Source of the DNA: Zygnema cylindricum
Lineage: Eukaryota > Streptophyta > Zygnematophyceae > Zygnematales > Zygnemataceae
Assembly (NCBI GenBank): GCA_037447655.1
Contig: JBBHKE010000192.1
Location: 10,001 to 72,500 of the forward strand
Direction of reading: 5' to 3'
Length of the DNA: 62,500 nt
The notes under the pieces are model-generated. The model was given only the letters and a program-made list of their open reading frames with translations, was not told the origin of the DNA and ran no database searches. Positions 10,733-23,523 of the stretch are shown here, in pieces (position 1 is the stretch's first letter; the number at the start of each line of letters is the position of its first letter). A program made the translations under genes and the position numbers.

Positions 10733-13700
10733 CTCTAGGGTGCCAATATTTGATGGATCAGACTTTCTTTATTGGTAAATGATGATGGAGGGAGAACTAT
10801 TTGAGAAGCATCTATAGGGCATAGTGTCTGGACAAATTAGATGCCCACCTCCACCTGGGTTTGGAGGGACACGTTTTTCTGGCACCTCCGCCTCTACAGT
10901 TGGTAGAACAACTGCCACCATCACCGAGGATGAAGATGACGAAGGAGAAGAGATTGTCATGGAAGGAGAAAAGGAAGGAGTTGCAACTCAAGTAACACCA
11001 TTGCCGAAGGCGATACCGGCAGCAGCACCACCAGCAACAACGACAAGGGTTCAGACCGAAAGATCAGAGTATGAAAAGTGGAACTACAAAGACAAGGTTG
11101 CTAAGCTCTTAATTCTTAAAAGTGTAGCAAAGGGCATTGCCATTCCCCTTATGCATGTCAAATCTTCATCACAGATTTGGATATCACTAGTTAACAAATA
11201 TAAGAGTGGATCATTCCAGCAACAACAGTTGGCAGAAAATAAGATTGCAGCTTATACTTATAAGGGAGGAAGTATGGATAATTATTGCAATGATTTAGGA
11301 GCATTGTTTGGAGAGTTAGAGAGTGTAGGTAACTCATGGTCTGAGAGACAAAGAGTGAACACATTAATGATGAAACTACCTGAAGAGTATGAGAATATCA
11401 TTAACCGATTGCAGGACATAGGAGATAGCAATTGGAATTGGGATGACACTGTGGGAATGATTTTAGTGAAAGAAAGCACCATAGAGCTTAGGAGAGGGAG
11501 TCCAAGTGTTCAAGCATTGTCTGCAGGAGCTGATTGGCGGAAGCGTGATGAGGGGAGAGGGAAAGATCCCTATCGAAACTTTGGTGGAAGAGGACAAGGA
11601 GGTGGCAAATTTGATAGACAGGGGAGAGGAACTTCTCGAGGAGGATTATGTCACTTTTGCAAGAAACCGGGACACTTTATGGCAGATTTTGTCAGACTTG
11701 CAGTTCTTCCACTGAAAGATGGTCAAGGAACCTCAAAGGACGGAGGAAAGAAAAAGGCTTTCCTGACTCAAGTTCTTGATGAGGAAGTGGAAGAAAAAAC
11801 TGAACCTGAAGAGGAGCTTGAGGAGCTTCTCCTTAATCTGAAAAACACTAAAAAGCATGTCGACATTCCACGGAGACAAAAGTGTGCTTTCGGAGGTAAG
11901 AGGGATCCACCCGAGGATGGGTGGATCATAGACTCAGGGGCTTCAATGCATATGTGCAAAGATAAGCGGTGGTTCACTAAACTGAGAAAGATCCCAACAT
12001 TTGAGATAGAGTACGGAGATGGTAGAGTAGAAACCACAAGTCTTGTTGGAACTGTTGACTTGAAGGTTCTAGTTGATGGAAAGGCCTCAATTGTAACACT
12101 CTCAGACGTTCTTTACATTCCACAACTTAGCAAGAACCTAGTCTCAACAGCTGTCCTAGATGAAAAGGAGTTTGAAACAGGAACTAGGAAAGGAATCTTC
12201 ACAACAAGCTTTGATAATGAGGTTTATTTCATAGCAGAGTAGGGCAGTCAAGGAATGTTCAGAATTGTACTTTGCAATGAAAAGAGTGTTCTCTACTCGT
12301 GTGCAAGTGAGAAGATGCTTTGGCATAAAAGGTTGGGGCATGTGCATCTAGATAGACTAAAGAAAATGAAGAAAAATGGAATAGTGGAGGGTATTACTTT
12401 TGAAGATGATGAGACCTTTGATGATTGTAGTGGATGTGCCCAAGGGAAGATTCATAGACTTCCATTTCCAAAGGCAACCACATTTAGGAGAGAGAAAGTA
12501 TTAGATCTAGTTCACACTGATGTTTGGGGACCTGTTAGGTATGCTTCACATGGGGGGAAGAGATGGATGTTAACTATCACAAGTGATTGGTCTAGATACA
12601 CGAAGGTATACTTTCTCAGACATAAGTCAGAGGTATTAAGATGTTTCAAAGAGTATAAAGTATGGAGTGAAAAGCTACATGAAACCCCAATAAAAGAGAT
12701 AAGAAGTGATAATGGGAAAGAATACACCTCAAGGGATTTTGAAGAATATCTTAAAGAAGAAGGAATTCATCATGAGAAAACTGTTCCCTATAATCCGGAA
12801 CAAAATGGAGTAGCAAAAAGAGTGAATAGAACTTTAGGAGATATGTCCAGAAGTATGTTAAGTGATAAGAGGATAGGGCTGCAGTTTTGGGTTGAGTCTA
12901 TGAACTATGCTAATTTCATCAAAAATAGAGTCCTAACTTCAGCAAATAAGGAGGAAACTCCGTATGAGAGGTGGACAGGAAGAAAGCCTGATTTGTCTAG
13001 TTTGAGAGTGTTCGGAAGTCAAGTCTACAGTTTGGATTCCGATAAGACTAAATGGAAGTTAGAGGGAAGAGGGAAACCAGGATATCTTGTATGATAGAGG
13101 GAAAAGGGAAACCAGGATATCTTGTATGATATGATGAGAGCACAAAAGGATACCGAGTGTATGACTTGAAAAAAAGAGATATAATTTTGGTAAAACACAA
13201 AGTGGTGATGAATGAAGAGAAGTCCATTGATCCATTCAAATATAATAAGGAAGTCAAAATCAGATTTGAAACGGATCAATTTTCTGACTTTGACTTTGAA
13301 AATGAAGAGAAGGAAGAGGGAGCAAAAGAAAAATCTGCAGATTTACCAAAGGAGAAGGAGGAAAGGACAACATTCGAGGCAACGCCACAATACGAAGTGG
13401 AAACCGATGAGGAACTTGATGAGACACCGGAATTGGAAGATAGGGAAGCTGAAAATCTCCCAAAACGAAACCCAAGGATGCCTTCCATGCTGGCGTCCGA
13501 TTTTGAAGGGGGAAGAAGAAGTAGTAAACGACTTCAAGAAAGACAAGTAAATAACCAACTCACAAAGATGTCTCACCCAGATGAACCTCAAACATACTTA
13601 GAGGCCATAAACACTCCAGAAAGTAGCCGGTGGATCACAGCTATAAATGAAGAAATGGCCTCTATCATGGAAGCCAATACATGGGAGTTGGTAGATTGTC

Positions 13701-15166
13701 CACCGGACCGAAAACCGATCGGATGTAAGTGGGTGTTTAAACTTAAATTAAACCCGGATAATACCATTGAGAGGTACAAAGCTAGGTTAGGTGCAAAAGG
13801 TTATACACAGAAAGAGGGGATAGACTACGAAGAAACCTTTGCACCTGTAGTCAGATTTCCTTCTGTTAGAATCCTTTTAAGTATAGCCGTAGCGGAGGAT
13901 ATGGAAATCCACCAGATGGATATTAAAACTGCCTTTTTGCACGGAGAGTTGGAAGAAGAAATTTACATGAGGCAACCGGAAGGATTCGTGGAAAGTGGGG
14001 AAGAAAACAAAGTTTGCAAACTGATAAAATCACTCTATGGGCTTAAGCAAGCCCCACGACAGTGGAATATAAAGCTCGACGAATTTCTGACCGGTTTGGG
14101 GTATATCAAAATTAGTTCAGATCACTCTATATATTTATTTGAGGATGAGAATGGAGTGATATTTATTGCTATTTATGTGGATGATTTGTTAGTCTTAAGC
14201 AAGTCCTTAGATAAAATTAACAAACTAAAACGGGATCTTAGAAGCAGTTTTGATATGAAAGATCTTGGAGAAGCAAAGTACATTTTGGGAATTCAAATGG
14301 AGAGAGATAGAGGGAATAGAATTATAAGACTCACTCAAAAAGAAGCAATCGGTAATATGCTAGAAAAATTTCAAATGGAGAAAGCAAACGGATGTACTAC
14401 TCCCATGGATTTGAAAAAAGTGAGTGAGGGGAGTGAAGAGGGAGGAATATTCATCATTAACGATGAGATGGACGAGATAGAAAGAAAATTTATGGAAAAT
14501 ATCCCTTATCGGCAGATTGTAGGCAGTTTAATTTATTTTATGAACTGTACCCGTCCGGATATAGCTGCAGCTGTAGGTGTCCTTAGTAGAAATCTAAATG
14601 AACCAAGAAAGAGAGATTGGGAGGCTGCCAAAAGGGTGATGAGGTATCTGGTGGGGACAAGGGAATTATGGTTGCATATGGGAGGGGAGCACACTGACAT
14701 CACCACTTGGAGTGATGCCAGTTATGGAGATGTGCCTTTAAGGAGGTGTACGACTGGATATCTGTTGCAAATTGGATCCGGTGCATGTTGTTGGAGTAGC
14801 AAGCAACAAAAAGTAGTTGCTCAGTCCACTATGGAGGCTGCATACATGGCTTCCTGTGCTGCCACCAAAGAATTAATGTGGGTTAAATCTCTTCTTGAAG
14901 AACTTGGGTTCATGAAGTCTGGAACTCAACATGTTTTTTGTGATAATCAAGCTGCTATCTCGATTGCAGCAAATCCGAAACATCACTTCAAAGCTAAGCA
15001 TATGGATATTAGACTAAGCTTTGTCAAAGAGAAGGGAGAAAATAAAATTATTAAACTGGTTCATAAAACTGATAGAGAAATGATTGCAGACATGATGACA
15101 AAAGCAGTGCCTTCCCCTAAGTTGATTTATTGCAGAGAAAACTGCGGATTAAAAGTTGAAAAGTGA
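10722..15166 (+). pseudogene. Copia gag-pol polyprotein, interrupted
   Basis: The likely start is the ATG inside the primer site (10722), which opens MGPPSRVPIFDGSDFLYW and is in frame with the rest. Stops follow at 10776 and 10815. The frame then runs from 10824 to a TAG at 12240, covering gag (zinc knuckle CHFCKKPGHFMADF, whose last Cys has become Phe) and protease (IIDSGASMHMC). After the stop come integrase with zinc-binding HKRLGHVH...CSGCAQGK and the DDE region (HTDVWGP, RSDNGKEY, PEQNGVA). A 35-bp duplication at 13060-13129 ends that frame. 13157-15166 holds reverse transcriptase (YVDDLLVL intact) and RNase H (DASYGD, STMEAAYM, CDNQAAI), ending TKAVPSPKLIYC. Repairable point lesions aside, all domains are present. 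Confidence 0.9.
13060..13129 (+). repeat. 35-bp tandem duplication breaking the integrase C terminus
   Basis: The unit TAGAGGGAAGAGGGAAACCA... occurs twice head to tail with one difference (AAGAG against AAAAG). Because 35 is not a multiple of three, it shifts the frame and brings in a TGA. The matching place in the copies at 20200 and 24850 has only one unit, so this is a private lesion of this element or its recent source. Confidence 0.85.
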
Positions 15167-15175
15167 CTAGGAATT

Positions 15176-15183
15176 AAGGGGAG
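15176..15183 (+). promoter_or_regulatory. Polypurine tract
   Basis: AAGGGGAG directly before the 3' LTR, the expected primer for plus-strand DNA. The other copies have the same ending GGGAG before their LTRs (23523, 26915, and 30407 on the minus strand). Confidence 0.85.
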
Positions 15184-16067
15184 TGTTGAAAAGAGGTAAT
15201 TAATAGTTCACTTCCCTATTTTAGTTTCGCTTTAAAGAAAGAGAGTGAGGACCAAAGGCGCGCCATGGCTGCCGCCATATTTAGAAAGTGGCAGTTTTTT
15301 TAGGGTATATTGGCTAAAATGATTCCTAGGTCTAGATTTGAACCTATGACCTCTAGATTATTTATAGCCTTACGCCTTAACCATTAACGTTACGAAACGA
15401 TACACGTGATGTGTTTCATAAATATATAAACATTAACGAAACAACTAATTAACAGCAGACTAACCAAAAGGAGCAATTTCTGCATGTACGCGAATCTGAA
15501 CCGTGTAAAATATGTTTTGATCGGACGGTCGGCATTATAGCCGCCACGCGAAGTGAGCTTTTTGGCGGCATACGGATATAGCGTCACGGGGTGCCACGTG
15601 GCGCCACATTATTTGATACCGGAGAAGATGGGAGGAGGAACCATGGCTTCCGATATGACAGGTGTCACCTTGTAGACCTTGTCGTACAATGGTTGTACAA
15701 TAAGTACATCGCCCATTGTACTTTCTTGTACTTTTTAGTGTTCCTTTTGGACTAGGGTTTAATAGTAGGTAGTCGTGAGTAGGCAGACCGAGACTTAGTA
15801 ATATTTAGGTACCTCTCTCTCTAAGTGAGCTTGTAACTATAAAGGTCATCTTTGACCAGCCATAACTTACTGCTCGGGTGAGCAAATTCAGTGATTCTTT
15901 TTGCGTTTGACTCAGGGGATTCTTGTCCTCACAAGGGTGAGAGTGGTCAGAATATTTGTGTGCCTGGGCGGCGCTTATTCAGCGGGAAAGTAGAAGGGGC
16001 AAATATTATCCTAGAGGCTTTACATAGGCTGCTCATTCTGTGGGTCAATGGAGACCACAGAATTTCA
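15184..16067 (+). repeat. 3' LTR of the young Copia element
   Basis: Equal in length to the 5' LTR, offset by exactly 5,350 bp, three differences by eye. Followed by the target duplication ACTCT. Confidence 0.95.
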
Positions 16068-16072
16068 ACTCT

Positions 16073-16919
16073 AATATTTTCTATAGTCTAGTAACTATTC
16101 AAGGTGTACCATATTGTACCCTAGATCAAAAGTGCGAAAGCGCATGCACTACACCGCCAATCGTTATTAGCGTACTGAACGCTAATTCGGTCATGCTTTT
16201 TTTTCTAAAATTATTAATTTAAATTATCCATACTTATTTAAAAAAAAACCTAATTTCAAATTAGAGTGAACGATTTCTTTCAAAATTTCCAAATTCCCAA
16301 TTACGTTAATAATGGTAAGTATTTCTTTACGCTAATAGCGATTGGCGGTGTACTGTACACCGCCAATCGGTGTTAGAGTAAATTACGCTAATTTGGTGAC
16401 CTTTAAAAAAAAAAAAAAAACATGAAATACAATCCATAATTCTATTTTTTTTCCATTATTCTAATTAAGGTTTTTTTTCAATTAGCGTTAATAATGGAAG
16501 TACACTGCGATCGAAATAATATCGCGCACGGACATGATATCTCCGTACGAAATGGTATTTTTGAATTACAAAGGCAAAAAAAGACATTTAACATTATTGC
16601 GCACACATATGAATGTGCACTGGAAGAGAGAAGCGCAAAGTCGTCAACAAAAATCACGTTCTCAAATGTTCTTCAGTCAACCGTGTGAACAGAGCGACGG
16701 CGTACGAATTGTCAGATTTTGTACGGATACACATATTAATGTAGACATTGAAAGGGCAGGTAATTATTATTCAGGACAACCCAAATTATTGTTTGGGATT
16801 AATTAGTATATATATTTAAAAAAAGAAAAAACACCCGATTAGTATTAATAACACTAAAGGTAAAGTTCAATTAGACGAAAAGTGAGGTTGTTTAGAGAGA
16901 TTCGGACCTCTCCGTACTA
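16073..16919. repeat. Cluster of small DNA-element remnants
   Basis: Holds a terminus CTACACCGCCAATCGTTATT near 16149, a 44-bp palindrome at 16332-16375 made of two such termini head to head (CTAATAGCGATTGGCGG and its complement), and a repeat at 16440-16810 that covers both the 2345-type and 8286-type repeats. At 16858-16918 lies a 60-bp motif (AAGTGAGGTTGTTTA, CGGACCTCT) closely matched at 58561-58625. Short frames here are not genes. Confidence 0.55.
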
Positions 16920-17930
16920 TGTTGAAATAACTAGTTTTTTTTTGTATTTTCTAGGTCTAAAATATTAGCGAAAAGCAGATAAAGAAATTGTCGACATCTT
17001 GCCTCCATCGCTTCTCTCTTGCCCCCACCATACTTGTTGTAGTCACTGAAGGAGAGAGAGAAAGCAATGGAGCCATGGCTGCCTCAACTCTATAGGAATG
17101 ACTAAAGAGTGACTTAAGACACTCTCAATAAAAGGTTGAGTCCAGCAGGACTCGAACCTCCGACCGGCAGAGCGCTGCGTAGCCGTTAGCTCTAACCAAT
17201 CTGTCGTAGAAGTACATTAGGAGATATAGGGTTTGATATGTACTTAAACTATTGTATCGTACCGAAACCAATTAACTGAATTATGAACGAATGAACATAG
17301 AACTAGTTAAGGTTTAGTGCGGACGTCATTTCGCACTAAACAATTGAATCGGACATTTGTTTCAACGGTCGACATTTAATGTCGGATTTAATCCGACGGC
17401 ACACATGATCGCCAAGATCGCGGAATGGTCACTTTGGATTTTATGGACGTGGCATGACCTAGCGCCGCGTGGAAGGAAGACATTTGGTCACGGGAATTTT
17501 GGGGAATATACGGACGAGTGGAAAAGTGACACGCGTCCACTCAGTGGTCTTGTCGTACACAAGGTGTCCAGAAAGTACATCCTTCGTAGTACTTTTCTAT
17601 ACTTTACAGTCATATGATTGGTTCGTACTTCAATAGATAGGGGTTGTGAGAGGGGTTTAGGACTTAAGAAAATTTGGTAGGTAGTCACCTCTCTTTAAGA
17701 GACCTTTGTATAAAAGTGGTATTTTTGCCAGCTCTTAACTCATCGATTGGTTGGCCGTTTTCAGTGATTTTTTTTTCTACGGACTCAAGGGAGTCTAGTC
17801 TGCACAGGGGTGCAGTCAAACTGTCAGTTTGCCTTCTTGGGCACTAGTGTTTGTGGCTTGAAGTGGGTTAGTAAAAACTATTTAGAGGCTTTCCTGAATT
17901 TTGTAGTCCGATGGAGGACACAGAATTGCA
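16920..17930 (+). repeat. Copia LTR (5')
   Basis: Starts TGTTGAAATAAC and ends CAGAATTGCA, 1,011 bp. It carries an antisense tRNA-like module at about 17140-17215 with a perfect B-box match (GGTTCGAGTCC on the minus strand, plus-strand 17148-17158). Confidence 0.85.
17140..17215 (-). other. Antisense tRNA-like module in the LTR
   Basis: The minus strand reads GGTTAGAGCTAACGGC (D-arm/A-box-like), then a stretch like an anticodon and long variable arm, then GGTTCGAGTCC, identical to the pol III B-box consensus. T-stem pairing is 4 of 5; the acceptor stem does not pair. Equivalent modules lie at about 23740-23814 and 27132-27207. Confidence 0.55.
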
Positions 17931-17935
17931 GGTTA

Positions 17936-20900
17936 CGGGCCCACCCTCTAGGGTGCCCACCTTCTATGGATCTGGGTTCATCTATTAGGAAGCCATGATG
18001 ATGGGGGCTTTGTGCGAAAAACGATACTGGGATATCGTCATTGGACAAGTGAAACGTCCACCTTCAGGAACTCCACCAAGATTTGGAGGAGTAAGGTTTC
18101 CTGCAACAGCGACTGCCTCCGCGGAGGAGGCAGATGATGGGGACAACACTTTGTCCGAAATAGGGAAAGGGAAAGAGACACCCCTCACCCCTATTTCCAT
18201 GGTACCGAGAGCAGCGGCCGTGAAGACCATGGAGAACGATACTCAAATGTGGGAAGACGTAAACCTAGCTGCTAAGAACTTCATTCTAAAGCACCTCACT
18301 CAAGCTTTGGCCACCCCTCATCTTTACATTTACAAGGCCAAGGAGTTGTGGGTGAGTTTGGTGGAGATCTATAGAGCTGGAACTATTCAAGATCTCTAGT
18401 TGGCTGAGCAAAAGCTAGTGAGTTAGAATACAAAAGAGGAAGATGCTAGATTACTGTAATGATCTCTCTTGTTTGTATATGGAGATGGAAAGTGCAGGGT
18501 GGACGGGTACAATGAAAATGAAAGAAAACACTCTTATCATGAAGTTACCAGATGAGTACAAGCACATAGTGTATCGAGTACAGGAAATGCCTAATAGTTC
18601 ATAGAAACGGAACTCACTGGTCGGATGATACTTTTGTAGGAAGATACAATACATGATTGGGAAAGGAGGAAAAAGAATTCAAGCTCTAGCAGCAGGAGGG
18701 GACCGATGGGGTAAGGACTCGAAGAAACTGTACAAAAGGGAAAGAGATCATTCTGGAGGACTTAAGCCTCCAAAGGGTCTTTGTCATTTTTGCAAAAAGC
18801 CGGGACACTTCATAGCAAAGTGTGTCAGGCTATCAAAGCTAAGGCTCCAAGAAAACCGTGGAGGGAGTTATTCCGGAGGGAAGAAAAAGGCAATTGTGGT
18901 CACAAAAGTGACAGGAGAAACAGAGGACGAGTCCTCGGAGGAGGATAGGTAGCTTCTTCTTGACAAAAGTCTGGAGGAGAAGGAGATCCCTCGGAGACAA
19001 AAGTGTGCCCTTGGAGCAATTCAAGAAGCGCCATAGGAAAGGTGGATCATTCACTCAGGTGCATCCATGCATATGTGCCGTGATAAGGAACTCTTCACTA
19101 AGCTAAAAAAGATCCCTACTGTAGAGATAGAGTATGGGGATGGGATATGGTTACTACAGATCTACTGGGGTCAGTAGATCTGAAAGTCTTAATGGAGGGT
19201 AAGACTTCTATACTTACATTCTCAGATGTACTATATATTCCTTAGCTGAGTAAAAATCTTGTCTCTACGTCTGTGTTTGTTGACAAAGAGTTTGATACCT
19301 TCACTAGAAAGGGAGTCTTTACAGCTAAGTATGGGGATGAAGTTTACTTCATGGCAGATAAGGGTAGCCAAAGAATGTTTAGGCTTAACCTGAGTAATGA
19401 AAAGACGAATGCTTACTATGTTGGTATTCCTAAGTTGATGATTTGGCAAAAGCTGTTGGGGCATGTGCATTATGATAGGTTGAGGGAAATGAAAAAGCTT
19501 GGGGTAGTAAAAGGCATTCAGTTTGGGGATAATGAATTGATGGATGATTGTAGTGGATTTGCTCAAGGTAAGGCTCACAGACTTCCCTTTCCCAAAGCCG
19601 CCACATATAGAGGTGAGAAAGTACTAGATTTGGTCCACACATATATTTGGGGACTTGCAAAAGTACCTTCAGTTAGAGGAAAGAGGTTTATATTGACAAT
19701 AACCGATGACTAGTCTAAATACTCTACAATGTATTTCCTAAAAACAAAGTCTGAAACCTCAACTTAATTCAAATAACATAAAGCCTAGAGTGAGAAGTTG
19801 CATGAAACCCCATTAAGAGAATAACGAGTGATAATAGGGGGGGATATACCTCTAACCAGTTTGAGCAATATCTAAGAGATCAGGGAGTGCAGCAATAAAA
19901 AAACTATAACATATAACACAAAACAAAATGGGGTAGCTAAGAGGTTGAATGGAAGACTAAGAGATAGTGCATGCAGTATGTTAGCAGACAAGAAAATAAG
20001 AAAGTGATTTTGGGTAGACGCAATGAACTGTGACGAATACATTAAGAATAGAGTCCTTACCTCAGCTGTAAAGGAAGTGACACCTTATGAGAGATGGGAT
20101 GGAAGGAAACCAGATATCTCACACCTTAGAGTGTTCGGTAGCCAAGTTTACAGTCTTGACACGGATTGGAAAAACTGGAAACTAGATGCTAAGGGAAAAC
20201 CTCGATACTTTGTGGGATATGATGAGGGTATTAAGGGGTATAGAGTGTATGACTTAGCAAAGAAAGATATCATTCTGGTCAAACACCTAGATGTCATGGA
20301 TGAACGGAAGTCATTTGACCCCTTCAAATATACAAAGAAGATTAGAATCAGATTTGAATTTGAAAGAGAGGAGAACTCGGTCGTACCTGAAAATGACATG
20401 GGTGAAACCGTGATTGCAAATTCAAGGGAGATTCGAGATACAAGAGACTCACCGGAAACCTCACATACTCCTATGGACTTTGAGGAGATAGGATAAGTGG
20501 GACCAGAATTGGCTTCCATAGACAGGGGAGGCGATGATTCAGTGAGGAGAAATCCAAGACTTCCATCCATTCCAGCTTCGGATTTTGAGGGAGGGGGAAG
20601 GAGCAGCAAAAGGATACAGGAAAAAAAGGTCACTCATAAGGTAACTAAGCTATCTCACCTAGATGAGCCTCAGTCTTACTCGAGGGCAGTGAAAAGTCCA
20701 GAGAAAGAAAGATGGATTAGAGCCATAAATGATGAGATGGCCTCTATCATGGAAGCAAATACTTGGGAACTAGCGGATTGTCCTCCAGACATAAAAACTT
20801 TTGGGTGTAAATGGGTATTTAAACTAAAAGTGAACCCAGATAATACCATTGACAGATATAAGGCTCGATTGGTAGCAAAAGGATTCACCCAAAAGGAGGG

Positions 20901-21280
20901 GATAGACTATGAGGAAACCTTTGCTCTAGTTGTTTGGTTCCTATCAGTAAGGATTCTCTTCAGTCTGGCAGCAGCGGAAGACATGGAAATACACCAGATG
21001 GACATTAAGACTACATTTCTTAATGGTGAGTTAGAGGAAGAATTTTTATGAGGCAACCCGAGGGGTTCGTGGAGGAAGGAGAAGAGAGCAAAGTCTGCAG
21101 GCTCATAAACTCCTTGTATGGACTAAAACAGGCTTCCCGACACTGGAATAAGAAACTAGATGAGTTTCTTACCGGTCTGGTATATATAAAGATCAGCTCC
21201 AACCATTCTATCTATATGTTTGAAGATGAGAATGGTGTCATATTTATTGCAATTTAGGTGGATGATTTGTTGTTTTTGAA
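17936..21280 (+). pseudogene. Copia gag-PR-IN-RT (5' part), decayed
   Basis: Frame follows GPPSRVPTFYGSGFIY, then a TAG where the related copy has Trp. Gag (17995-18399) has the same AMMMGALCEKRY start as the minus copy, and the zinc knuckle CHFCKKPGHFIAKC is intact (18653-18952). Protease reads IIHSGASMHMC, so the catalytic Asp is His. Integrase lies at about 19430-20200 with several stops and a lost Cys (DDCSGFAQGK). RT begins at 20660 and breaks at the insertion, with a stop just before VDDLL. Many stops and frameshifts make this clearly dead. Confidence 0.85.
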
Positions 21281-22515
21281 ATGATAGTTTCGTACTTACG
21301 CCACATTTCGTGCGCACGCGACGGTTCGTCCGTAGATTATTGCCGAAAATAATGTGGTGGTACAAATGGAGGTTCGAATGGATTTGTGGATTGGGGGAGT
21401 AATTGTACGATTGAAATTAAAGGGATTAATTGAGTGGCTCGGAATACGCTTGCTAATGGACGGCGGATCGCGAAGTGATCCGATGTGAAATTTACGAAAT
21501 GTTTAACATGTACGCCGCCGGTACGTAGCGTCTTATTTGGACAAGTGTACTTTATTTGCGAGAGGCGTAATTATTGGAAAGGACGCAAGTTCGGTATGGA
21601 AAAGATTTTGAAGGTACGGTTTAATTTTAGCAAGTGGTCCGTGGTACATTTGGAGGGCGGACGGCGTCCGCCGATATTTTTCAAGGAATCACAATTTTGA
21701 TGACGTGGTATCAAGTGAACCGTACGTATGGGATGTCGGTTCACTACGTGGTTTCGTCCACAAGTGAATAATCATTTTCATTCGCTGTTTGGGCGGTACT
21801 TGAACTAAAATCACCTCCTCGAGGTGATTTTGGTTTAAGTTTTTTTTTGGGCTGGATTCTCTTGCCCGGGGGTTGAAAAGTGGAAAACGCCAAAATGCAT
21901 TCACATGACGACAAACATGCCGTACATCCAAAGTAAGAATTGACGTATACTTTAATTTGGTAAACATAATTTTCTCGTACGGTTAAAGTTTTTTTCAAAG
22001 TTCCCTAAATTTTAGGGCAAAAATACAGAGAAAAGTAGATACTTTAATACATGGGGACGTACCCTTAGTCATTTTAAGACATAAGAACTTTCTGTACCAA
22101 AAACTGTTTATGGTCATTTTTGGCAATTTTGTCTGAGTATTGCTCTCAGATATGTTGGCAAAATTATATGAAATTTTGCATGTATGTTCCTCCTTGTATT
22201 ATTTACATTGATTCAGATTTTCAGGCCTATTGTGTGCCTGGTCTGTGATTTACTTCATTGTGAAGCTGGCCGGTTTTATCAAAGTTCTGGCAGACTATTA
22301 TTCTGCAATTTTAACCAGATGATGTGATCACTCTCTTCATTATTTTTGTCTGAAACTTTGTGAGGTTATTTTTTAGCCAAGAAACTATCTGTGCTTGTAG
22401 TTTCAGCTTGTTTTGATATTTCTGTAGAATTCTGTGTTGATTCAAAGTAGGTTGTTTTTGGGTAGTCTGTGGTGCTTCCGACTGTAAATCTATGGCTGAA
22501 AATGGCTATGGACAA
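21281..22515. mobile_element. Insertion inside the RT, partly PIF/Harbinger-like
   Basis: The RT sequence on both sides matches the uninterrupted copy at 25890-25950, so about 1.23 kb has been inserted. The part 21720-22064 is the reverse of 37500-37800 (shared words include CATGACGACAAACATG and TCTCGTACGGTTAAAG) and ends at 22048-22064 with TACATGGGGACGTACCC followed by TTA, the terminal repeat of the TAA-flanked family. It also has the family's internal palindrome (21807-21831). The left end does not match the family, and 22065-22515 is T-rich sequence of unknown origin. Confidence 0.55.
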
Positions 22516-22526
22516 CATGATCTGCT

Positions 22527-23466
22527 TCTATTGAGGAAATTTTTGGAAAAGATCAATAAGTTAAAGAAAGATCTTAGAAGCGGATTTGATATGAAGGATT
22601 TAGGGGAGGCAAGATATATTTTGGTGATTCAAATGGAGAGAGATAGTGGGAAGAGGATTATCAAACTTACTCAGAAAGAAAAAACAGGTAATATGCTTGA
22701 GAAATTCCAGATGGAAAATGCTAACACTTGTACCACTCCCATGGAATTGAAAGAAGTAAGTGGTGGGATTGTAGAAGGAGGAGTGATGATATTAGATGAT
22801 CAGATGAGTCTAGAGGAGAGAGAGTTTATGAAGTCTATTCCTTATAGACAGGTCATAGGAAGTTTAATATATTTTATGAACTGTACCAAGCCGGCCATAG
22901 CAGCAGCAGTTGGAGTACTCGGTAGGAGTCTTAATGATCCTAGGAAGAGATATTGGTAGGCAACCAAGAGAGTCATAAGATGCCTAGTGGGAACCAATGA
23001 GTTATGGTTGCATTTGGGAGGGGAGCACACTGACATCACTACTTCGAGTGATGCTAGTTATGGGGACGCACCTATGAGAAGATGCACTTCTGGGAATGTG
23101 TTGTATGTTGAGGAACGTGTTTTTTGTTGGAGCAGAAAGCAACAAAAGGTGGTTGCTCAGTCTACTAAGGAGGCTGAGTACATGGCCTCTTGTTCTGCTG
23201 TGAAAGAGTTGATGTGGGTCAAATCCTTGTTGCAAGAACTGGTGTATGTGAACGAGGGAGTGCATGAAGTGTGTTGTGATAATCAAGCTGCCATTGCAAT
23301 TGCAGCTAATCCAAAACATCATTTTAAGGCTAGCATATGGACATAAGATCGAGTTTTGTAAGAGAAAAAGTTTAGAAAAAGATTGTGAATCTTGTATATA
23401 TATCTGATGAGGAAATGGTGGCTGATATGATGACAAAACCGTTGCCTTCTCCCAAGTTAAAATATT
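22527..23466 (+). pseudogene. Copia RT (3' part) and RNase H, decayed
   Basis: Continues the RT after the insertion (INKLKKDLRSGFDMKDLGEARY) through IPYRQVIGSLIYFMNCT to a TAG at about 22957, then RNase H from 22987 (DASYGDAPMRRC, STKEAEYMAS, CDNQAAIAIA). A further frameshift lies near 23335. The order matches the young copy. Confidence 0.85.
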
Positions 23467-23523
23467 GCAGAGAAAATTATGGATTAAAACTAAAGTTAAA
23501 GTTAGACTAGAAAAAAAGGGGAG

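Larger units (their letters stand above)
9834..16067 (+). mobile_element. Complete young Copia LTR retrotransposon
   Basis: A 6,234-bp element with identical-length 884-bp LTRs and a perfect 5-bp target duplication ACTCT (9829-9833 and 16068-16072). Between them lie, in order, a primer binding site, gag, protease, integrase, reverse transcriptase, RNase H and a polypurine tract. Integrase before reverse transcriptase identifies the Copia (Pseudoviridae-type) order. By eye the LTRs differ at only three positions (near 9845, 10478 and 10570), so insertion was recent. The coding region is broken all the same by in-frame stops and a frameshift, so this copy was probably moved by proteins made by another copy. 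It landed in AT-rich DNA next to TA-flanked element ends. Confidence 0.95.
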
